Part shown: in pieces, positions 63,531 through 64,000 of the stretch | Position numbering within the stretch: the stretch's first letter is position 1 | Layout: each line of letters starts with the position of its first letter | Source: Anaeramoeba flamelloides | Lineage: Eukaryota; Metamonada; Anaeramoebidae | DNA: 64,000 bases | Assembly (NCBI GenBank): GCA_027625915.1 | Contig: JANTQA010000047.1 | Location: 20,398,001-20,462,000, forward strand | Reading direction: 5' to 3' | Program-made: the position numbers and the translations under genes | The notes under the pieces: generated by a model | The model's database searches: none | What the model saw: only the letters and a program-made list of their open reading frames with translations | What the model was told of the DNA's origin: nothing

Positions 63531-63652
63531 AAGCACTTGAAAACACTTCACAATAATATTTTCAAATAATTAATAAATAAAAACAAATATTGTTTAAATC
63601 AAAATATTTAAGTTTTCTATAAAGCTCATAAATTCAAAAAATACAGAACTTT

Positions 63653-64000
63653 TATTTTTTTTTATTTTGAAGGGGGGAAATTAATTATCTCTGATAGTCA
63701 AAGGTTTTTTTTTTTTTTTTTTATTATTATTTTAAGAAATATAAAGTAAATTTATTAATTTTCAGTTAATTTCAAAAAATAATAAAAAAAAAAACACCTA
63801 AAACTTTTATTGAATTTAAAAGAATCAGGTAAAATCAAAGATTTTTCTCTTAAATTAGAAAACCTCAAAAAAACCTAGAAAACTTAACAGATAAAACAGA
63901 TAACCTCCAGAAAACCACCTTTTGGTTTTTTTAAATTTTTAGAAATAAATAGAAAATTTATATAATTTTCTTTTCATTTCAAAAATTAAAAAAAAAACAT
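63653..64000 (-). mobile_element. Retroposon with LINE-type tail, runs off the edge
   Basis: On the minus strand the element ends AATTTCCCCCCTTCAAAATA and poly(A), matching the LINE tail at 21740-21780 and the SINE-like tail at 52270-52300. Upstream of it (63700-64000) are hairpin-cassette motifs such as CCTAGAAAACTTAAC. The 5' end is outside the window. Confidence 0.5.

Noticed and set aside
1-64000. tRNA, rRNA, LTR retroelement or virus-derived genes
   Set aside because: Both strands were read for them and no convincing tRNA box pairs, rRNA core motifs, LTR pairs, integrase, capsid or envelope features were seen.

Overview
The window looks like nuclear DNA from a very AT-rich protist. The long genes are intronless, use the standard code and end in TAA. 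Coding and spacer DNA are rich in A/T, Asn and Lys, and the gene family is expanded locally. LRR, ankyrin-like and BTB-like parts joined by Lys/Glu and Asn tracts remind me of Anaeramoeba (Metamonada). That assignment comes from memory of the style of these proteins, not from a search. No rRNA, tRNA, CRISPR, operon or bacterial signal was seen.

The core is a same-strand array of six copies of one gene family. Copies A (4559-7852), B (12757-16218), E (42485-45874) and F (56431-59805) are open along their full length. Copy C (30919-34204) carries one frame break that separates the BTB-like part. Copy D (37298-39805) is a pseudogene that has lost its 3' end. The intact proteins are 1097-1153 residues long. 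They have a short acidic/basic start, 17-19 ribonuclease-inhibitor-type leucine-rich repeats of 28 residues, an ankyrin-like segment, a Ser-rich linker, a helical conserved segment, and a C-terminal region that reads as a BTB/POZ domain interrupted by a Lys/Glu tract and an Asn-rich tract. The LRR half is variable between copies and richer in G+C. The C-terminal half is nearly constant and extremely AT-rich. Inference: a variable recognition part sits on a constant adaptor part, as in an NLR-like or Cullin-3-adaptor-like receptor family.

Spacers fall into two kinds of 5' flank (A/C/E/F and B/D) and one shared 3' flank with a CT microsatellite. The spacer from downstream of B to gene C (about 20.5-30.9 kb) is a segmental duplicate of the spacer from downstream of E to gene F (about 46.8-56.4 kb). 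Because the flanks are paralogous, many insertions can be read against an empty site in the same window. These include a LINE with a second LINE fragment nested in it, a 291-bp SINE-like element with a 15-bp target duplication, a 2.1-kb TTAA-flanked DNA transposon with a broken Kolobok/Mutator-like transposase, a 1.3-kb non-coding retroposon, a CACTA-ended MITE nested in another insertion's target duplication, several TA-flanked MITE families, and a foldback element with arms of about 230 bp.

The LINE, the SINE-like element, the non-coding retroposon and a further copy at the right edge share a similar 3' tail: a small stem-loop, a CCTTC-type box and poly(A). Hairpin cassettes scattered through the spacers belong to the same retroposon material. 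No LTR element, Polinton or virus-like gene was recognised.
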